Below are positions 45,437-54,731 of a stretch of 64,000 nt of DNA, piece after piece; the stretch's first letter is position 1, and each line of letters starts with the position of its first letter. A program made the translations under genes and the position numbers. Location: assembly GCA_019636845.1 (NCBI GenBank), contig JAHBWV010000001.1:1240001-1304000 (forward strand), given 5' to 3'. The notes beneath the pieces are model-generated. The model made no database searches and was not told the DNA's origin. It saw only the letters and a list, made by a program, of their open reading frames with translations. The DNA comes from Phycisphaeraceae bacterium. GTDB taxonomy: Bacteria; Planctomycetota; Phycisphaerae; Phycisphaerales; UBA1924.

Positions 45437-46933
45437 ATGGCAGAAAGCAACCCACAGGCACAATCACAGGCATCCGCCGGAACCGTCGAGGTCGGCGAGT
45501 TCGAGTCCCTCCTCAAGTCGAGCTTCAAGCCAAAGTCCGATCGCGCCCAGGAGGCGATCAAGGACGGTGTGCAGACCCTCGCCGAATGGGCCTTGAAGGA
45601 CACCAACCTCCTCTCCGACGATGTCGTCAAGTCCGTCTCCGCGATCATCGCAGAGATCGATCGCAAACTCAGCGAGCAGCTGAACCTCATCCTCCACCAC
45701 AACGACTTCCAGAAGCTCGAAGGCACCTGGCGCGGACTCCACTATCTCGTCAGCAACACCGAGACCGACGAGACCCTCAAGATCCGCGTCATGAACATCT
45801 CGAAGAAGGATGCGGGCAAGGTCGTCAAGAAGTTCAAGGGAGCCGCCTGGGACCAGAGCCCCCTCTTCAAGAAACTCTACGAAGACGAGTTCGGAACACC
45901 AGGTGGCGAGCCGTTCGGTGCTCTCGTCGGCGACTACGAGTTCGACCACAGCCCGCCCGATGTCGAGATGCTCTCCGGCATGGCCCAGATCGCCTCCGCC
46001 GCCCACGCGCCCTTCCTCGCCTCCGCCGCCCCAAGTCTCCTCAATATGGAGTCATGGCAGGAACTCTCCAATCCCCGCGACCTCACAAAGATCTTCCAGA
46101 CCGCCGAGTACGCCCCCTGGCGCTCCCTCCGCGAGTCCGAAGACTCACGCTACATCGGCCTGGCAATGCCACGGTTCCTCTCACGCATCCCCTACGGCTC
46201 CAAGACCAACCCCGTCGAAGAGTTCGCCTTCGAGGAAGAGACAGAGAGCGCAAAGCACGACAAGTACGTCTGGTCAAACGCCGCCTATGCAATGGCCGCA
46301 AACATCACCAAGTCCTTCAAGCAGTACGGCTGGTGCTCCCGCATCAGAGGCGTCGAGTCCGGCGGCATGGTCGAAGGGCTCCCCTGCCACACATTCCCGA
46401 CCGACGACGGCGGCGTCGACATGAAGTGCCCGACCGAGATCGCCATTACCGATCGACGCGAGGCCGAACTCGCCAAGAACGGCATGATGCCGCTCTCGCA
46501 CTGGAAGAACACCGACTACGCCGTCTTCATCGGCGCGCAGTCTCTGCACAAGCCCGCCCAGTATGACGACCCCGACGCCTCCGCGAACGCGCAGCTCGGT
46601 GCCCGGCTTCCGTACCTCTTCTCCACCTGCCGATTCGCACACTACCTCAAGTGCATCGTCCGCGACAAGATCGGCTCCTTCAAGGAACGCGGCGACATGG
46701 AACGCTGGCTGAACAACTGGATCATGCAGTACGTCACCGCGGATCCGAACGCCTCCGAAGAGACGAAGGCTCGCTACCCGCTTGCCGCCGCCGAAGTCAA
46801 GGTCGAAGAGGTTCCCGGCAACCCCGGTTACTACACCTCCAAGTTCTTCCTCAGGCCGCACTACCAGCTCGAAGGCCTCACAGTCTCGCTCCGCCTGGTC
46901 TCGAAACTGCCCTCCGTCAAGAGCGGCGGATAA
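45437..46933 (+). CDS. tssC: T6SS sheath large subunit TssC (VipB)
   Basis: A 498-residue TssC, the major sheath subunit recognised by ClpV after contraction. The family landmarks are intact: NDFQKLEGTWRGLHYLVSN near residue 95, PFGALVGDYEF near 155, the FLSRIPYG region near 255, WSNAAYAMAANITKSF near 275, and the C-terminal LRPHYQLEGLTVSLRLVSKLP. Length and order are standard, so the protein should be functional. GGAG lies seven bases before the ATG. A weak stem-loop follows the stop before hcp. Confidence 0.97.
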   Translation: MAESNPQAQSQASAGTVEVGEFESLLKSSFKPKSDRAQEAIKDGVQTLAEWALKDTNLLSDDVVKSVSAIIAEIDRKLSEQLNLILHHNDFQKLEGTWRGLHYLVSNTETDETLKIRVMNISKKDAGKVVKKFKGAAWDQSPLFKKLYEDEFGTPGGEPFGALVGDYEFDHSPPDVEMLSGMAQIASAAHAPFLASAAPSLLNMESWQELSNPRDLTKIFQTAEYAPWRSLRESEDSRYIGLAMPRFLSRIPYGSKTNPVEEFAFEEETESAKHDKYVWSNAAYAMAANITKSFKQYGWCSRIRGVESGGMVEGLPCHTFPTDDGGVDMKCPTEIAITDRREAELAKNGMMPLSHWKNTDYAVFIGAQSLHKPAQYDDPDASANAQLGARLPYLFSTCRFAHYLKCIVRDKIGSFKERGDMERWLNNWIMQYVTADPNASEETKARYPLAAAEVKVEEVPGNPGYYTSKFFLRPHYQLEGLTVSLRLVSKLPSVKSGG

Positions 46934-46938
46934 CAACC

Positions 46939-46972
46939 GGCGCGCCGAGAACACGCGCCAATGTCTCTCTTT
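46939..46972 (+). terminator. Weak stem-loop between tssC and hcp
   Basis: GGCGCG and CGCGCC (46939-46944 and 46954-46959) pair around a nine-base loop, followed by AATGTCTCTCTTTT. The stem is short. It could partly terminate tssABC transcripts or process the message between tssC and hcp. Confidence 0.3.
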
Positions 46973-47000
46973 TGTAGCGGTCGCACGTTCGCCACATTAA
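46972..47000 (+). promoter_or_regulatory. Candidate promoter for hcp
   Basis: TTGTAG (46972-46977), a 17-base spacer and CATTAA (46995-47000) precede hcp. hcp is usually the most abundant T6SS product and often has its own promoter. The -10 match is modest. Confidence 0.3.
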
Positions 47001-47028
47001 CCACGACACATCCAACAAGGGGATTCAC

Positions 47029-47526
47029 ATGCCGTTCGACGCATTCCTAAAGATTTCGACCATTCCCGGAGAGTCCACCGACGACAAGCACAAGGACTGG
47101 ATCGAGATCCTCTCCTTCAGCCACGGTCTGTCGCAGCTCTCCGGCGGATCGCACTCCAGCGGCGGCGCACGCACCGCGCAGCGCACCGACCACGCCGACT
47201 TCTCCATCGTCAAGACCCTCGACAAGGCCTCCCCCAAGCTCAACCTCGCCTGCTGCAACGGCGAGCACATCCCCGAGGTCTCCGTTGAACTCTGCCGCGC
47301 CACCGGCGATAAGCAGAAGTACATGGTCTACAAGATGTACGACGTCATCGTCTCCTCCGTCCGCCCGGGAGGCAGCGCAAAGAGCGGGGACGCACTCCCG
47401 CTCGAAGAGGTCAGCTTCAACTACGGCAAGATCGAGTGGGTCTACACCACCACCGATCACAAGTCCGGCAAGGCGGCCGGCGATGTCAAGGCACACTGGG
47501 ATCTCGTCGGCAACAAAGGCGGCTGA
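47029..47526 (+). CDS. hcp: T6SS tube protein Hcp (TssD)
   Basis: A 165-residue Hcp, which forms hexameric rings that stack into the inner tube and can also carry small effectors. The N-terminus (FDAFLKISTIPGES), the DWIEILSFSHGLSQ core, the VSVELCRATGDKQKYMVYKM strand pair and the final IEWVYTTTD region fit the family. Length is typical, with a short insertion of Gly/Ser after residue 45. AAGGGG lies seven bases before the ATG. The gene is set apart by a 95-bp gap upstream and a strong hairpin downstream, consistent with separate expression. Confidence 0.95.
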   Translation: MPFDAFLKISTIPGESTDDKHKDWIEILSFSHGLSQLSGGSHSSGGARTAQRTDHADFSIVKTLDKASPKLNLACCNGEHIPEVSVELCRATGDKQKYMVYKMYDVIVSSVRPGGSAKSGDALPLEEVSFNYGKIEWVYTTTDHKSGKAAGDVKAHWDLVGNKGG

Positions 47527-47548
47527 TCTCACGACTCGATACAATCAC

Positions 47549-47580
47549 GCCGGTGCCCTCGAAAGTGGGCGCCGGCGATT
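47549..47580 (+). terminator. Strong hairpin after hcp
   Basis: GCCGGTGCCC and GGGCGCCGGC (47549-47558 and 47567-47576) form a 10-bp stem with one wobble around an eight-base loop, followed by GATTTGCTTG. The T-tract is weak, so it may act as a partial terminator or as a 3' stabiliser of hcp mRNA. It lies 22 bases past the stop codon. Confidence 0.5.
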
Positions 47581-47643
47581 TGCTTGCGCCCTCGGTTCGG
47601 CGCATAGACCCCCTCAACCGCGCCGTGCCAGGAGCACTGAAGT

Positions 47644-48453
47644 ATGGACGCAACAGCCGCCTCGCTCGTCAAAGAGGGACGTCTGGCTGACGCTCTGTCA
47701 AGACTCCAGGATCAGGTCCGCAAGGAACCGGCCAAACCCGAGCACCGTGTCTTTCTTTTCCAGTTGCTCTCCGTGCTCGGTTCGTGGGATCGAGCACTCA
47801 CCCAGTTGAACGTCGCCGCCGACATGGACCCCTCGACGCTGCTCATGGCCGAGGTCTGTCGTCCAGCCCTCGCGTGCGAAGTTCTCCGGAAGCAGATCTT
47901 CGAGGGCAAGCGAAGCCCGCTCCTCCTCGGAGAGCCGCAGGAGTGGGTCGGCTGGCTTGTGCAGGCCCTCCAGTTGCAGGCCCAGGGCAAGACCGCCGCC
48001 GCCGCCGAACTCCGCGTCAAAGCGTTCGAAGCCGCCCCGGCAACCCCGGGCCGGATCAACGATGAGCCCTTCGAATGGATCTCCGACGCAGACCAGCGAC
48101 TCGGGCCGGTCATGGAGGCCATCATCGAAGGCAAGTACTACTGGGTTCCCATGAACCACATCCGCGAGATCACGATCGAGCCGCCGGCGGACCTACGAGA
48201 CGTCGTCTGGACGCCCGCGCTCTTCACATGGTCAAACGGAGGAAAGAAAGTTGGTCTGATACCCACCCGCTATCCCGGATCCGAGAGCGTCAACGATGAT
48301 GCGATACGCCTCGGCCGGAAGACCGACTGGATCGACGCAGGTCCTGATCTCCAGATTGGCCTCGGCCAGCGGATGCTCGCCACCGACAACTCAGAGCATC
48401 CCATCCTCGAAGTCCGCTCGATCGTCATGGGCGATCCCGCACCGGAGGCCTGA
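47644..48453 (+). CDS. tagJ: T6SS accessory protein TagJ (ImpE/SciE family)
   Basis: A 269-residue ImpE/TagJ protein. In Pseudomonas TagJ binds the sheath component TssB and is thought to aid sheath recycling or ClpV recruitment. The N-terminal half holds two TPR-like helical pairs (LVKEGRLADALSRLQDQV, then HRVFLFQLLSVLGSWDRALTQL). The C-terminal domain has the family motifs EWISDADQRLGPVMEAII, GKYYWVPMNHIREI and RDVVWTPALFTW. AGGAG lies nine bases before the ATG. tssE starts six bases after the stop. Confidence 0.9.
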   Translation: MDATAASLVKEGRLADALSRLQDQVRKEPAKPEHRVFLFQLLSVLGSWDRALTQLNVAADMDPSTLLMAEVCRPALACEVLRKQIFEGKRSPLLLGEPQEWVGWLVQALQLQAQGKTAAAAELRVKAFEAAPATPGRINDEPFEWISDADQRLGPVMEAIIEGKYYWVPMNHIREITIEPPADLRDVVWTPALFTWSNGGKKVGLIPTRYPGSESVNDDAIRLGRKTDWIDAGPDLQIGLGQRMLATDNSEHPILEVRSIVMGDPAPEA

Positions 48454-48459
48454 TCAGCG

Positions 48460-48960
48460 ATGCCGGAGCTGACTCCAAGCGAACGCCTCCAACCCTGCCT
48501 CCTCGATCGGCTCACCGACGATGAGCCCGGCTCAGCCGTTGAAGGCAGAGACCGTCGCATCATGTCCATGAGGCAGTACCGTCGTGCCGTCCTTCGCGAT
48601 CTCGTCTGGCTCCTCAACTCGCCCAACAAGACCCTCACCGGTGAACTCGACGACTATCCCACCGCCGCCACATCCGTCCTGAACTACGGCATGCCCGACC
48701 TCTCCGGTCGCTCCTCAACCAGTCTCCCCCCCGATCAGCTCGAACGCCTCGTCACAGCCGCGATCGAAAGGTTCGAGCCCAGGATCGCAAGCGCCGGTCT
48801 CTCCATCCGTGTCGTCACAACCCCCGGCTCCGGACCCTCCATTGGAATCGAGATCGAGGGCGAACTCTGGGCGTATCCCCTGCCCGAACGCCTCTACCTC
48901 CGCACGGAAGTCGATCTCGAAACCGGAGAGTGCCGCGTGAAGGAGGGGCTCGATGGATAA
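48460..48960 (+). CDS. tssE: T6SS baseplate protein TssE (gp25-like)
   Basis: A 166-residue TssE, the gp25-like lysozyme-fold protein (without lysozyme activity) that initiates sheath assembly at the baseplate. The family motif TSVLNYGMPDLSG is present at about residues 70-82, preceded by RRAVLRDLVWLLNS and followed by the EIEGELWAYPLPERLYLRTEVDL strands. GGAGG lies eleven bases upstream of the ATG. The last eight bases overlap the start of tssF. Confidence 0.94.
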   Translation: MPELTPSERLQPCLLDRLTDDEPGSAVEGRDRRIMSMRQYRRAVLRDLVWLLNSPNKTLTGELDDYPTAATSVLNYGMPDLSGRSSTSLPPDQLERLVTAAIERFEPRIASAGLSIRVVTTPGSGPSIGIEIEGELWAYPLPERLYLRTEVDLETGECRVKEGLDG

Positions 48961-50833
48961 TCGGGGCCGACGCCAGTTTCTCGACTACTACGAGCGAGAA
49001 CTCGCACACATCCGTGAGTCCGCTCACGAGTTCGCCAAAGAGTTCCCAAAGATCGCCCAGCGACTCTCGCTGGAGCAGTTCGACTGCAACGATCCATACG
49101 TCGAACGCCTCATCGAATCATTCGCCTACCTCGCGGCACGGGTCCAACTCAAACTCGATGCCGAGTTCCCCCGCTTCACCAACTCCCTTCTCGAAAGCGT
49201 CTGTCCGCACTACCTCGCACCCACGCCCTCGATGGCCGTCGTGCAGATCATGCCCGATCTCGAGGATGCCGGGCTCGCTCCCGGCTTCGCGATCCCGCGC
49301 GGCGCATCCATGCGAAGCCAAATCGCCCGCAACGAGCAGACCGCGTGCGAGTACCGCACCTCACAGCAAGTCACGCTCCTCCCGATCGCGATCTCCGAGG
49401 TGTCCTACCACACCAGAGACGTCGAAACCCTCTCACTGCCGCGTAACGGAGTCCGACGCGCAGCCATCCGCATCAAGCTCCGCGCCACCGCCGGACTCTC
49501 CTTCAAAGAGATCTCGCTCGATCGCCTCACCCTCTTCCTCCGCGGCTCCGGCGACGTCCCCGCACGCATCTACGAGGCCCTGCTCGCGCACGCCGAGGGC
49601 GTCATCACACGCCCCGCCGCACGCCCCGTGCAATGGCAGGAACGCGCCGGCAAAGAACACGTCCGACGCGTCGGTTTCGATCCGAAAGACGCCATGCTCC
49701 GCTTCGGGCCCAGATCCTTCCACGGCTACCGCATGCTGCACGAATACTTCAGCTTCCCGCAGCGGTTCCTCTTCGTCGAACTCTCCGGACTCCAGACCGG
49801 AGTCCGCCGCAACGGAACGAACGAGATGGAGATCATCGTGCCGCTCAAGGCCGAGGATCCCAAGCTCGAGAAGATCGATCTGAACAACATCGCCCTCTTC
49901 GCTACCCCAGTCATCAACCTTTTCCCTAAAAAGCTCGACCGCATCCACGTCTCGGACCGCTTCCATGAGTTCCACGTCGTTCCCGATCGAACCAGACCGC
50001 TCGACTTCGAGGTCTACCAGATCGAACGCGTCACCGGCTATGGCGCCGGCTTCGAAGACCTTACAGAGTTCAAGCCCTTCTACTCCGCCACCGATCTCGA
50101 CGCCGACAACGACGCACCCGCGTACTTCTCCATACACAGGCAACCCCGCAAACTCTCAGAACGCGAGCGACAAGGCGGCCGCCGCTCGAGCTACGGCGGG
50201 TCCGAGGCCTACGTCTCCCTCGTCGACGCCAAGGCCGCGCCCTACAGAGGCGATCTCCGACAACTCGGCGTCGAAGCACTCTGCACCAATCGAGACCTGC
50301 CGCTCCGCATGCCCATCGGTGTCGGGCAGACCGACTTCCAACTCGACGTTGGTGTTGCCATCGAATCCACCCGCGTCCTCGCCGGCCCCACGCCCCCAAG
50401 GCCCTCCTTCGCACAAGGCGAAACCGCGTGGCGTCTCGTCAGCCACCTCGGGCTGAATTACCTCTCGCTCGCTGACAGCGACGAAAGCCAGGGTGCCGCC
50501 GCCCTCCGAGATCTCCTCACCCTCTACGTCGATCCCGCCGACGCCGCCATGATGAAGCAGATCGCAGGCGTACGCTCCATCGCCGCCCAGCCGATCACAC
50601 GCCGCGTGCACGCCTCTGGTCCGGTCTCCTTCGCACGCGGCTCAGAGATCACACTCCGTATGGAAGAGCAACCCTTCGAAGGGCTCGGCATCTTCGTCCT
50701 CGGTTCAGTCCTCGACGCGTTCTTCACACAGTACGTTTCCATCAACTCGTTCACAGAGACGGTTATCGTCTCCAACGAGCGAGGAGAGGTGATGCGATGG
50801 CCGGCGACGATCGGGAAACGACACACGATCTGA
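48953..50833 (+). CDS. tssF: T6SS baseplate protein TssF (VasA)
   Basis: A 626-residue TssF (ImpG/VasA), the large wedge protein that forms the baseplate with TssG, TssE and TssK. The family start FLDYYERELAHIRESAHEFA is clear, followed by DPYVERLIESFAYLAARVQLKLD and LLESVCPHYLAPTPSMA. Later landmarks include LTLFLRGSGD near residue 185 and VINLFPKKLDRI near 323. GGAGG lies about six bases before the ATG, inside the end of tssE. Its 3' end overlaps tssG by 37 bases, so the two are coupled. Confidence 0.95.
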   Translation: MDNRGRRQFLDYYERELAHIRESAHEFAKEFPKIAQRLSLEQFDCNDPYVERLIESFAYLAARVQLKLDAEFPRFTNSLLESVCPHYLAPTPSMAVVQIMPDLEDAGLAPGFAIPRGASMRSQIARNEQTACEYRTSQQVTLLPIAISEVSYHTRDVETLSLPRNGVRRAAIRIKLRATAGLSFKEISLDRLTLFLRGSGDVPARIYEALLAHAEGVITRPAARPVQWQERAGKEHVRRVGFDPKDAMLRFGPRSFHGYRMLHEYFSFPQRFLFVELSGLQTGVRRNGTNEMEIIVPLKAEDPKLEKIDLNNIALFATPVINLFPKKLDRIHVSDRFHEFHVVPDRTRPLDFEVYQIERVTGYGAGFEDLTEFKPFYSATDLDADNDAPAYFSIHRQPRKLSERERQGGRRSSYGGSEAYVSLVDAKAAPYRGDLRQLGVEALCTNRDLPLRMPIGVGQTDFQLDVGVAIESTRVLAGPTPPRPSFAQGETAWRLVSHLGLNYLSLADSDESQGAAALRDLLTLYVDPADAAMMKQIAGVRSIAAQPITRRVHASGPVSFARGSEITLRMEEQPFEGLGIFVLGSVLDAFFTQYVSINSFTETVIVSNERGEVMRWPATIGKRHTI

Positions 50834-51822
50834 TCGAGCGGCTGCACCAGACGCCGCACGCCTTCGATTTCCTTCAGGCCGTCCGCCGCCTCGAAGCCGC
50901 GCACGCCGAACGCCCCCGCGTCGGCAGATCCGATCGGATCTCCGAAGACCCCGTGCGTTTCGGCCAGGAGGCAAGTCTCGCCTTCCCCCCCTCAACGATC
51001 TCCCGTGTCGTCATGCCCGAAGGCGACAAGGCCGTCGCATCCCCACGCATGCTGGTCCACTTCATGGGGCTCCTCGGACCGAACGGCCCTCTCCCGCTCC
51101 ACGTCACCGAATACGCACACGATCGCGAACTGAACTCCAGAGACCAGACGCTCTCTCGCTTCCTCGACATCTTCAATCATCGCATGATCTCTCTGATGTA
51201 CCGCGCCTGGAGCGTCGGTCATCAGGCCGTCAGTTTCGACAGGCCCGACGAAGACCCGTTCGGCAACTACGTCTTCTCTCTCGCGGGATACGGCACGCCA
51301 TCGCTCCAGGATCGAGACCGGGTCTCAGACCTCGCAAAGCAGCACTTCGCCGGTCGTCTCGCCATCCAGACCAGGAACCCAGAGGGCCTCGCCGCCATCA
51401 TCTCCAGCTACTTCGGCATCCGATGCTCGATCGAGGAATACGTCGGACGGTGGATGGATCTTCCTGCCGACGCCGTCTGCGTCCTCGGCGCCGATCCCGC
51501 GAGCGGCACGCTGGGAAAGACCTGCATCGTCGGCTCCCGAACATGGGACGTCCTCCAATCCTTCCGCATCCGTCTCGGACCCATGGGGCTCGCCGATTAC
51601 GAGCGATTCCTACCCCTGGGGAAAAGCTTCGGACGCCTCTACGACTGGGTCCTCAACTACAGCGGCCGCGAGTTCTGCTGGGACTGCCGCCTCATCCTCA
51701 AGCGTGAAGAGGTTCCCGCCGTCCGTCTTGGCTCATCCGGACGTCTCGGCTGGACCACATGGCTCAACACCAAACCGCCAGAGAGAGACGCCGACGACCT
51801 CGTCCTCAAGGGAATGGCGTAG
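50797..51822 (+). CDS. tssG: T6SS baseplate protein TssG (VasB)
   Basis: A 341-residue TssG (ImpH/VasB), partner of TssF in the baseplate wedge. The family pattern is clear: AFDFLQAVRRLEA near residue 25, the MGLLGPNGPLPLHVTEY motif near 90-106, FLDIFNHRMISLMYRAW near 125-141, and LPLGKSFGRLYDWVLNY near 273. It begins inside the 3' end of tssF with GGAG eleven bases before its ATG. Length is standard. A TAGAAT sequence (51825-51830) just past the stop could be a -10 for clpV, but no -35 supports it. Confidence 0.94.
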   Translation: MAGDDRETTHDLIERLHQTPHAFDFLQAVRRLEAAHAERPRVGRSDRISEDPVRFGQEASLAFPPSTISRVVMPEGDKAVASPRMLVHFMGLLGPNGPLPLHVTEYAHDRELNSRDQTLSRFLDIFNHRMISLMYRAWSVGHQAVSFDRPDEDPFGNYVFSLAGYGTPSLQDRDRVSDLAKQHFAGRLAIQTRNPEGLAAIISSYFGIRCSIEEYVGRWMDLPADAVCVLGADPASGTLGKTCIVGSRTWDVLQSFRIRLGPMGLADYERFLPLGKSFGRLYDWVLNYSGREFCWDCRLILKREEVPAVRLGSSGRLGWTTWLNTKPPERDADDLVLKGMA

Positions 51823-51868
51823 TGTAGAATCACTCAATCGCCCAACGAACGGGCCATCGGAGCATGAA

Positions 51869-54559
51869 ATGGCAGAGATCTCTCGTGCGGCTCTCTTCGG
51901 CAAACTCAACAGTCTCTGCTACCGCGCAGCCGAAGCGGCAACCGTCTTCTGCAAGATGCGGGGCAACCCCTACGTCGAACTCGAGCACTGGATCCACCAG
52001 ATCCTCCAGCTCCAGGACTCCGATCTCCTCCGCATCATCAAGCACTACAAACTCGAACCCAGCCGCCTCGCCGCCGACATCACCAACGCACTCGACAGAC
52101 TCCCCCGCGGCGCATCCTCGATCTCCGATCTCTCCGTCCAGTTCGAGTCCACCGTCGAACGCGCATGGGTCTACGGCTCCCTCATGTTCAATGAGTCCGC
52201 CATCCGAAGCGGACACCTCCTCATCGGCATCCTCGAAACCCGTGACCTTCGAAACGTCCTCAAACGCATCTCCGGCGAATTCGACAAGATCAAGGCAGAA
52301 GATCTCTCGGAGAACTTCGCAAAGATCGTCGAGGGCTCCGTCGAAGACACGCTCGCCGCACGCGAGGCAGGGGGTGCCCAGGCAGGAACCCCCGGCGAAG
52401 CCAGCGGCTCCATGGCCCCGGCTCAGATGGGCAAGGGAGAGGCCCTCAAGCGATTCTGCGTCGATCTCACCGAGCAGGCCCGTACCGGCAAGATCGATCC
52501 CATCGTCGGACGAGACGAAGAAATCCGCCAGGTCGTTGACATCCTCATGCGCCGCCGCCAGAACAACCCCATCCTCACAGGTGAGGCAGGCGTCGGAAAG
52601 ACCGCCGTCGTCGAGGGCTTCGCCCACCGCCTCGTCCAAGGCGATGTGCCCCCTCCGCTCAAAAACGTCTCCCTCCTCGCCCTCGACATGGGGCTCCTCC
52701 AGGCGGGTGCCAGCATGAAGGGCGAGTTCGAGAACCGCCTGCGCCAGGTCATCGACGAGGTCCAGGCATCACCAAAGCCGATCATCCTCTTCATCGACGA
52801 GGCCCACACGCTCATCGGTGCCGGCGGCGCGGCGGGCACCGGCGATGCCGCCAACCTGCTCAAGCCCGCCCTCGCCCGAGGCAACCTCCGCACCATCGCC
52901 GCCACCACATGGGCAGAGTACAAGAAGTACTTCGAGAAAGACCCCGCGCTCACGCGGCGTTTCCAAGTCGTCCAGGTCGATGAACCGACCGAGGACAAAG
53001 CCATCATCATGATGCGCAAAATGGCCGGAATGCTCGAACGCCACCACAAGGTCCAGCTCCTCGACGAGGGCATCGAGGCCGCCGTGCGCCTCAGCCATCG
53101 CTATATCCCTGCACGCCAACTCCCCGACAAATCCGTCAGTCTTCTCGACACCGCCTGCGCTCGCGTGGCGATCGGGCAGCACGCCGTCCCACCCGAAGTC
53201 GAAGACACCCGCCGGAGAATCCAGGCACTCGAAACCGAGATCGAGATCATCGGTCGCGAAGAAGCCGTCGGCGTCGAGCACGCCGCCCGCCGCGCAGACA
53301 TCGAAGCACGCATCGCGTCGCAGAAAGAACACCTCGCAAAGCTCGAAAAACACTGGGAGAGCGAGCGCGCACTCGTCGAGAAGATCCTCGACCTGCGAAC
53401 CCGTCTCCGTGGCCCGCAGCAGGACAAGCCCGCCGATCCCTCCCCAGCGGCCCCGCCCCCGAGCGAGGATCGCGTCAAACTTCTCGAGCAACTCAAGGCG
53501 CTCCAGGCCGAACTCGCCGCCCTCCAGGGCGATTCGCCCCTGATCATGGCAAGCGTCGACGCTCAGGCCGTCGCCTCCGTCGTCGCCGACTGGACAGGCA
53601 TCCCCGTCGGGCGCATGGTCAAGAACGAGATCGAATCGGTCCTCAACCTCGCCGACACGCTCGGAAAGCGCGTCATTGGCCAGAGCCACGGACTCGAAGC
53701 GATCGCCAAACGCATCCAGACCTCCCGCGCCAAACTCGACAATCCCAACAAACCCATCGGCGTCTTCATGCTCGCCGGGCCGAGCGGCGTCGGAAAGACC
53801 GAAACCGCGCTCACACTCGCCGAAACCCTCTACGGAGGTGAGCACAACCTCATCACCATCAATATGTCCGAGTTCCAGGAGGCCCACACCGTCTCCACCC
53901 TCAAGGGCGCGCCCCCGGGCTACGTCGGATACGGCGAGGGCGGCGTTCTCACCGAAGCCGTCCGCCGCAAGCCCTACTCCGTCGTCCTCCTCGACGAAGT
54001 CGAGAAGGCCCACTCCGACGTCCACGAGATCTTCTTTCAGGTCTTCGATAAGGGCTTCATGGAAGACGGCGAAGGGCGGCTCATCGACTTCAAGAACACA
54101 GTCATCATCCTCACCACCAACGCCGGCACCGACCTCATCATGAACATGTGCAAGGATCCGGAGCTGATGCCGGACGTCGATTCCCTCGCCAAGGCGCTCC
54201 GCGAACCACTGCTCAAGGTCTTCCCACCCGCGCTCCTCGGACGCATCACCGTGATCCCCTACGTCCCCCTCAGCGACGAGATGATCCGAAGCATCATCCG
54301 CCTGCAACTCGGGCGCATCGTCAGACGCGTCGCCGCAAACCATAAAGTCAGCATGGACATCGACGACGCGGCCATCGAACTCATCCGCAGCCGCTGCACC
54401 GAGCACGAGTCCGGTGGCCGCATGATCGACGCGATCCTCACCGGGACCCTGCTCCCCGCTCTCAGCCGCCGATTCCTCTCCACGATGCTCGAAGGAGCAA
54501 CCCTGACAGGTGTCCGTGTCTCCGCCAAGGATGCCGACTTCGTCTATGACTTCACCTGA
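51869..54559 (+). CDS. clpV: T6SS sheath-recycling ATPase ClpV (TssH)
   Basis: ClpV, the AAA+ unfoldase that disassembles contracted TssB/TssC sheaths. From the ATG at 51869 it has 896 residues: an N-terminal ClpN-type domain (MAEISRAALFGKLN, then YVELEHWIHQIL), NBD1 with Walker A GEAGVGKT (238-245) and ILFIDEAHTLIGAGG, a middle coiled-coil region (about 435-580, shorter than in ClpB and typical of ClpV), and NBD2 with GPSGVGKT (about 637) and VVLLDEVEKAH. Both ATPase sites look intact. The open frame continues upstream into tssG, but CGGAG seven bases before 51869 and the family N-terminus fix the start. Confidence 0.96.
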   Translation: MAEISRAALFGKLNSLCYRAAEAATVFCKMRGNPYVELEHWIHQILQLQDSDLLRIIKHYKLEPSRLAADITNALDRLPRGASSISDLSVQFESTVERAWVYGSLMFNESAIRSGHLLIGILETRDLRNVLKRISGEFDKIKAEDLSENFAKIVEGSVEDTLAAREAGGAQAGTPGEASGSMAPAQMGKGEALKRFCVDLTEQARTGKIDPIVGRDEEIRQVVDILMRRRQNNPILTGEAGVGKTAVVEGFAHRLVQGDVPPPLKNVSLLALDMGLLQAGASMKGEFENRLRQVIDEVQASPKPIILFIDEAHTLIGAGGAAGTGDAANLLKPALARGNLRTIAATTWAEYKKYFEKDPALTRRFQVVQVDEPTEDKAIIMMRKMAGMLERHHKVQLLDEGIEAAVRLSHRYIPARQLPDKSVSLLDTACARVAIGQHAVPPEVEDTRRRIQALETEIEIIGREEAVGVEHAARRADIEARIASQKEHLAKLEKHWESERALVEKILDLRTRLRGPQQDKPADPSPAAPPPSEDRVKLLEQLKALQAELAALQGDSPLIMASVDAQAVASVVADWTGIPVGRMVKNEIESVLNLADTLGKRVIGQSHGLEAIAKRIQTSRAKLDNPNKPIGVFMLAGPSGVGKTETALTLAETLYGGEHNLITINMSEFQEAHTVSTLKGAPPGYVGYGEGGVLTEAVRRKPYSVVLLDEVEKAHSDVHEIFFQVFDKGFMEDGEGRLIDFKNTVIILTTNAGTDLIMNMCKDPELMPDVDSLAKALREPLLKVFPPALLGRITVIPYVPLSDEMIRSIIRLQLGRIVRRVAANHKVSMDIDDAAIELIRSRCTEHESGGRMIDAILTGTLLPALSRRFLSTMLEGATLTGVRVSAKDADFVYDFT

Positions 54560-54678
54560 TAACGCCCCGGAAAGTGCCCCACACGCTCCAGTTACCGCTT
54601 TATTCGCGCCGGAAGCCCCTCCACGGTGCTTTCTTGAGCATCACGACCGCGCGGGAATCGAGCCGAGCCCCCGCCGTT

Positions 54679-54687
54679 TGGTATAGT
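54679..54687 (+). promoter_or_regulatory. Extended -10 promoter candidate for vgrG
   Basis: TGGTATAGT is an extended -10 (TGN followed by TATAGT, 5 of 6) about 45 bases before vgrG in a 172-bp gap after clpV. No good -35 is seen, which extended -10 promoters tolerate. It would let the spike-and-effector block be transcribed separately. Confidence 0.4.
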
Positions 54688-54731
54688 GCAGGGCAAGCAG
54701 CAGTCCCACAGATTCCCCGAGGTAGCGTCGC

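Noticed and set aside
51825..51830. TAGAAT as a clpV promoter -10
   Set aside because: No -35 or extended -10 is present and clpV follows tssG by only 46 bp, so read-through is simpler.
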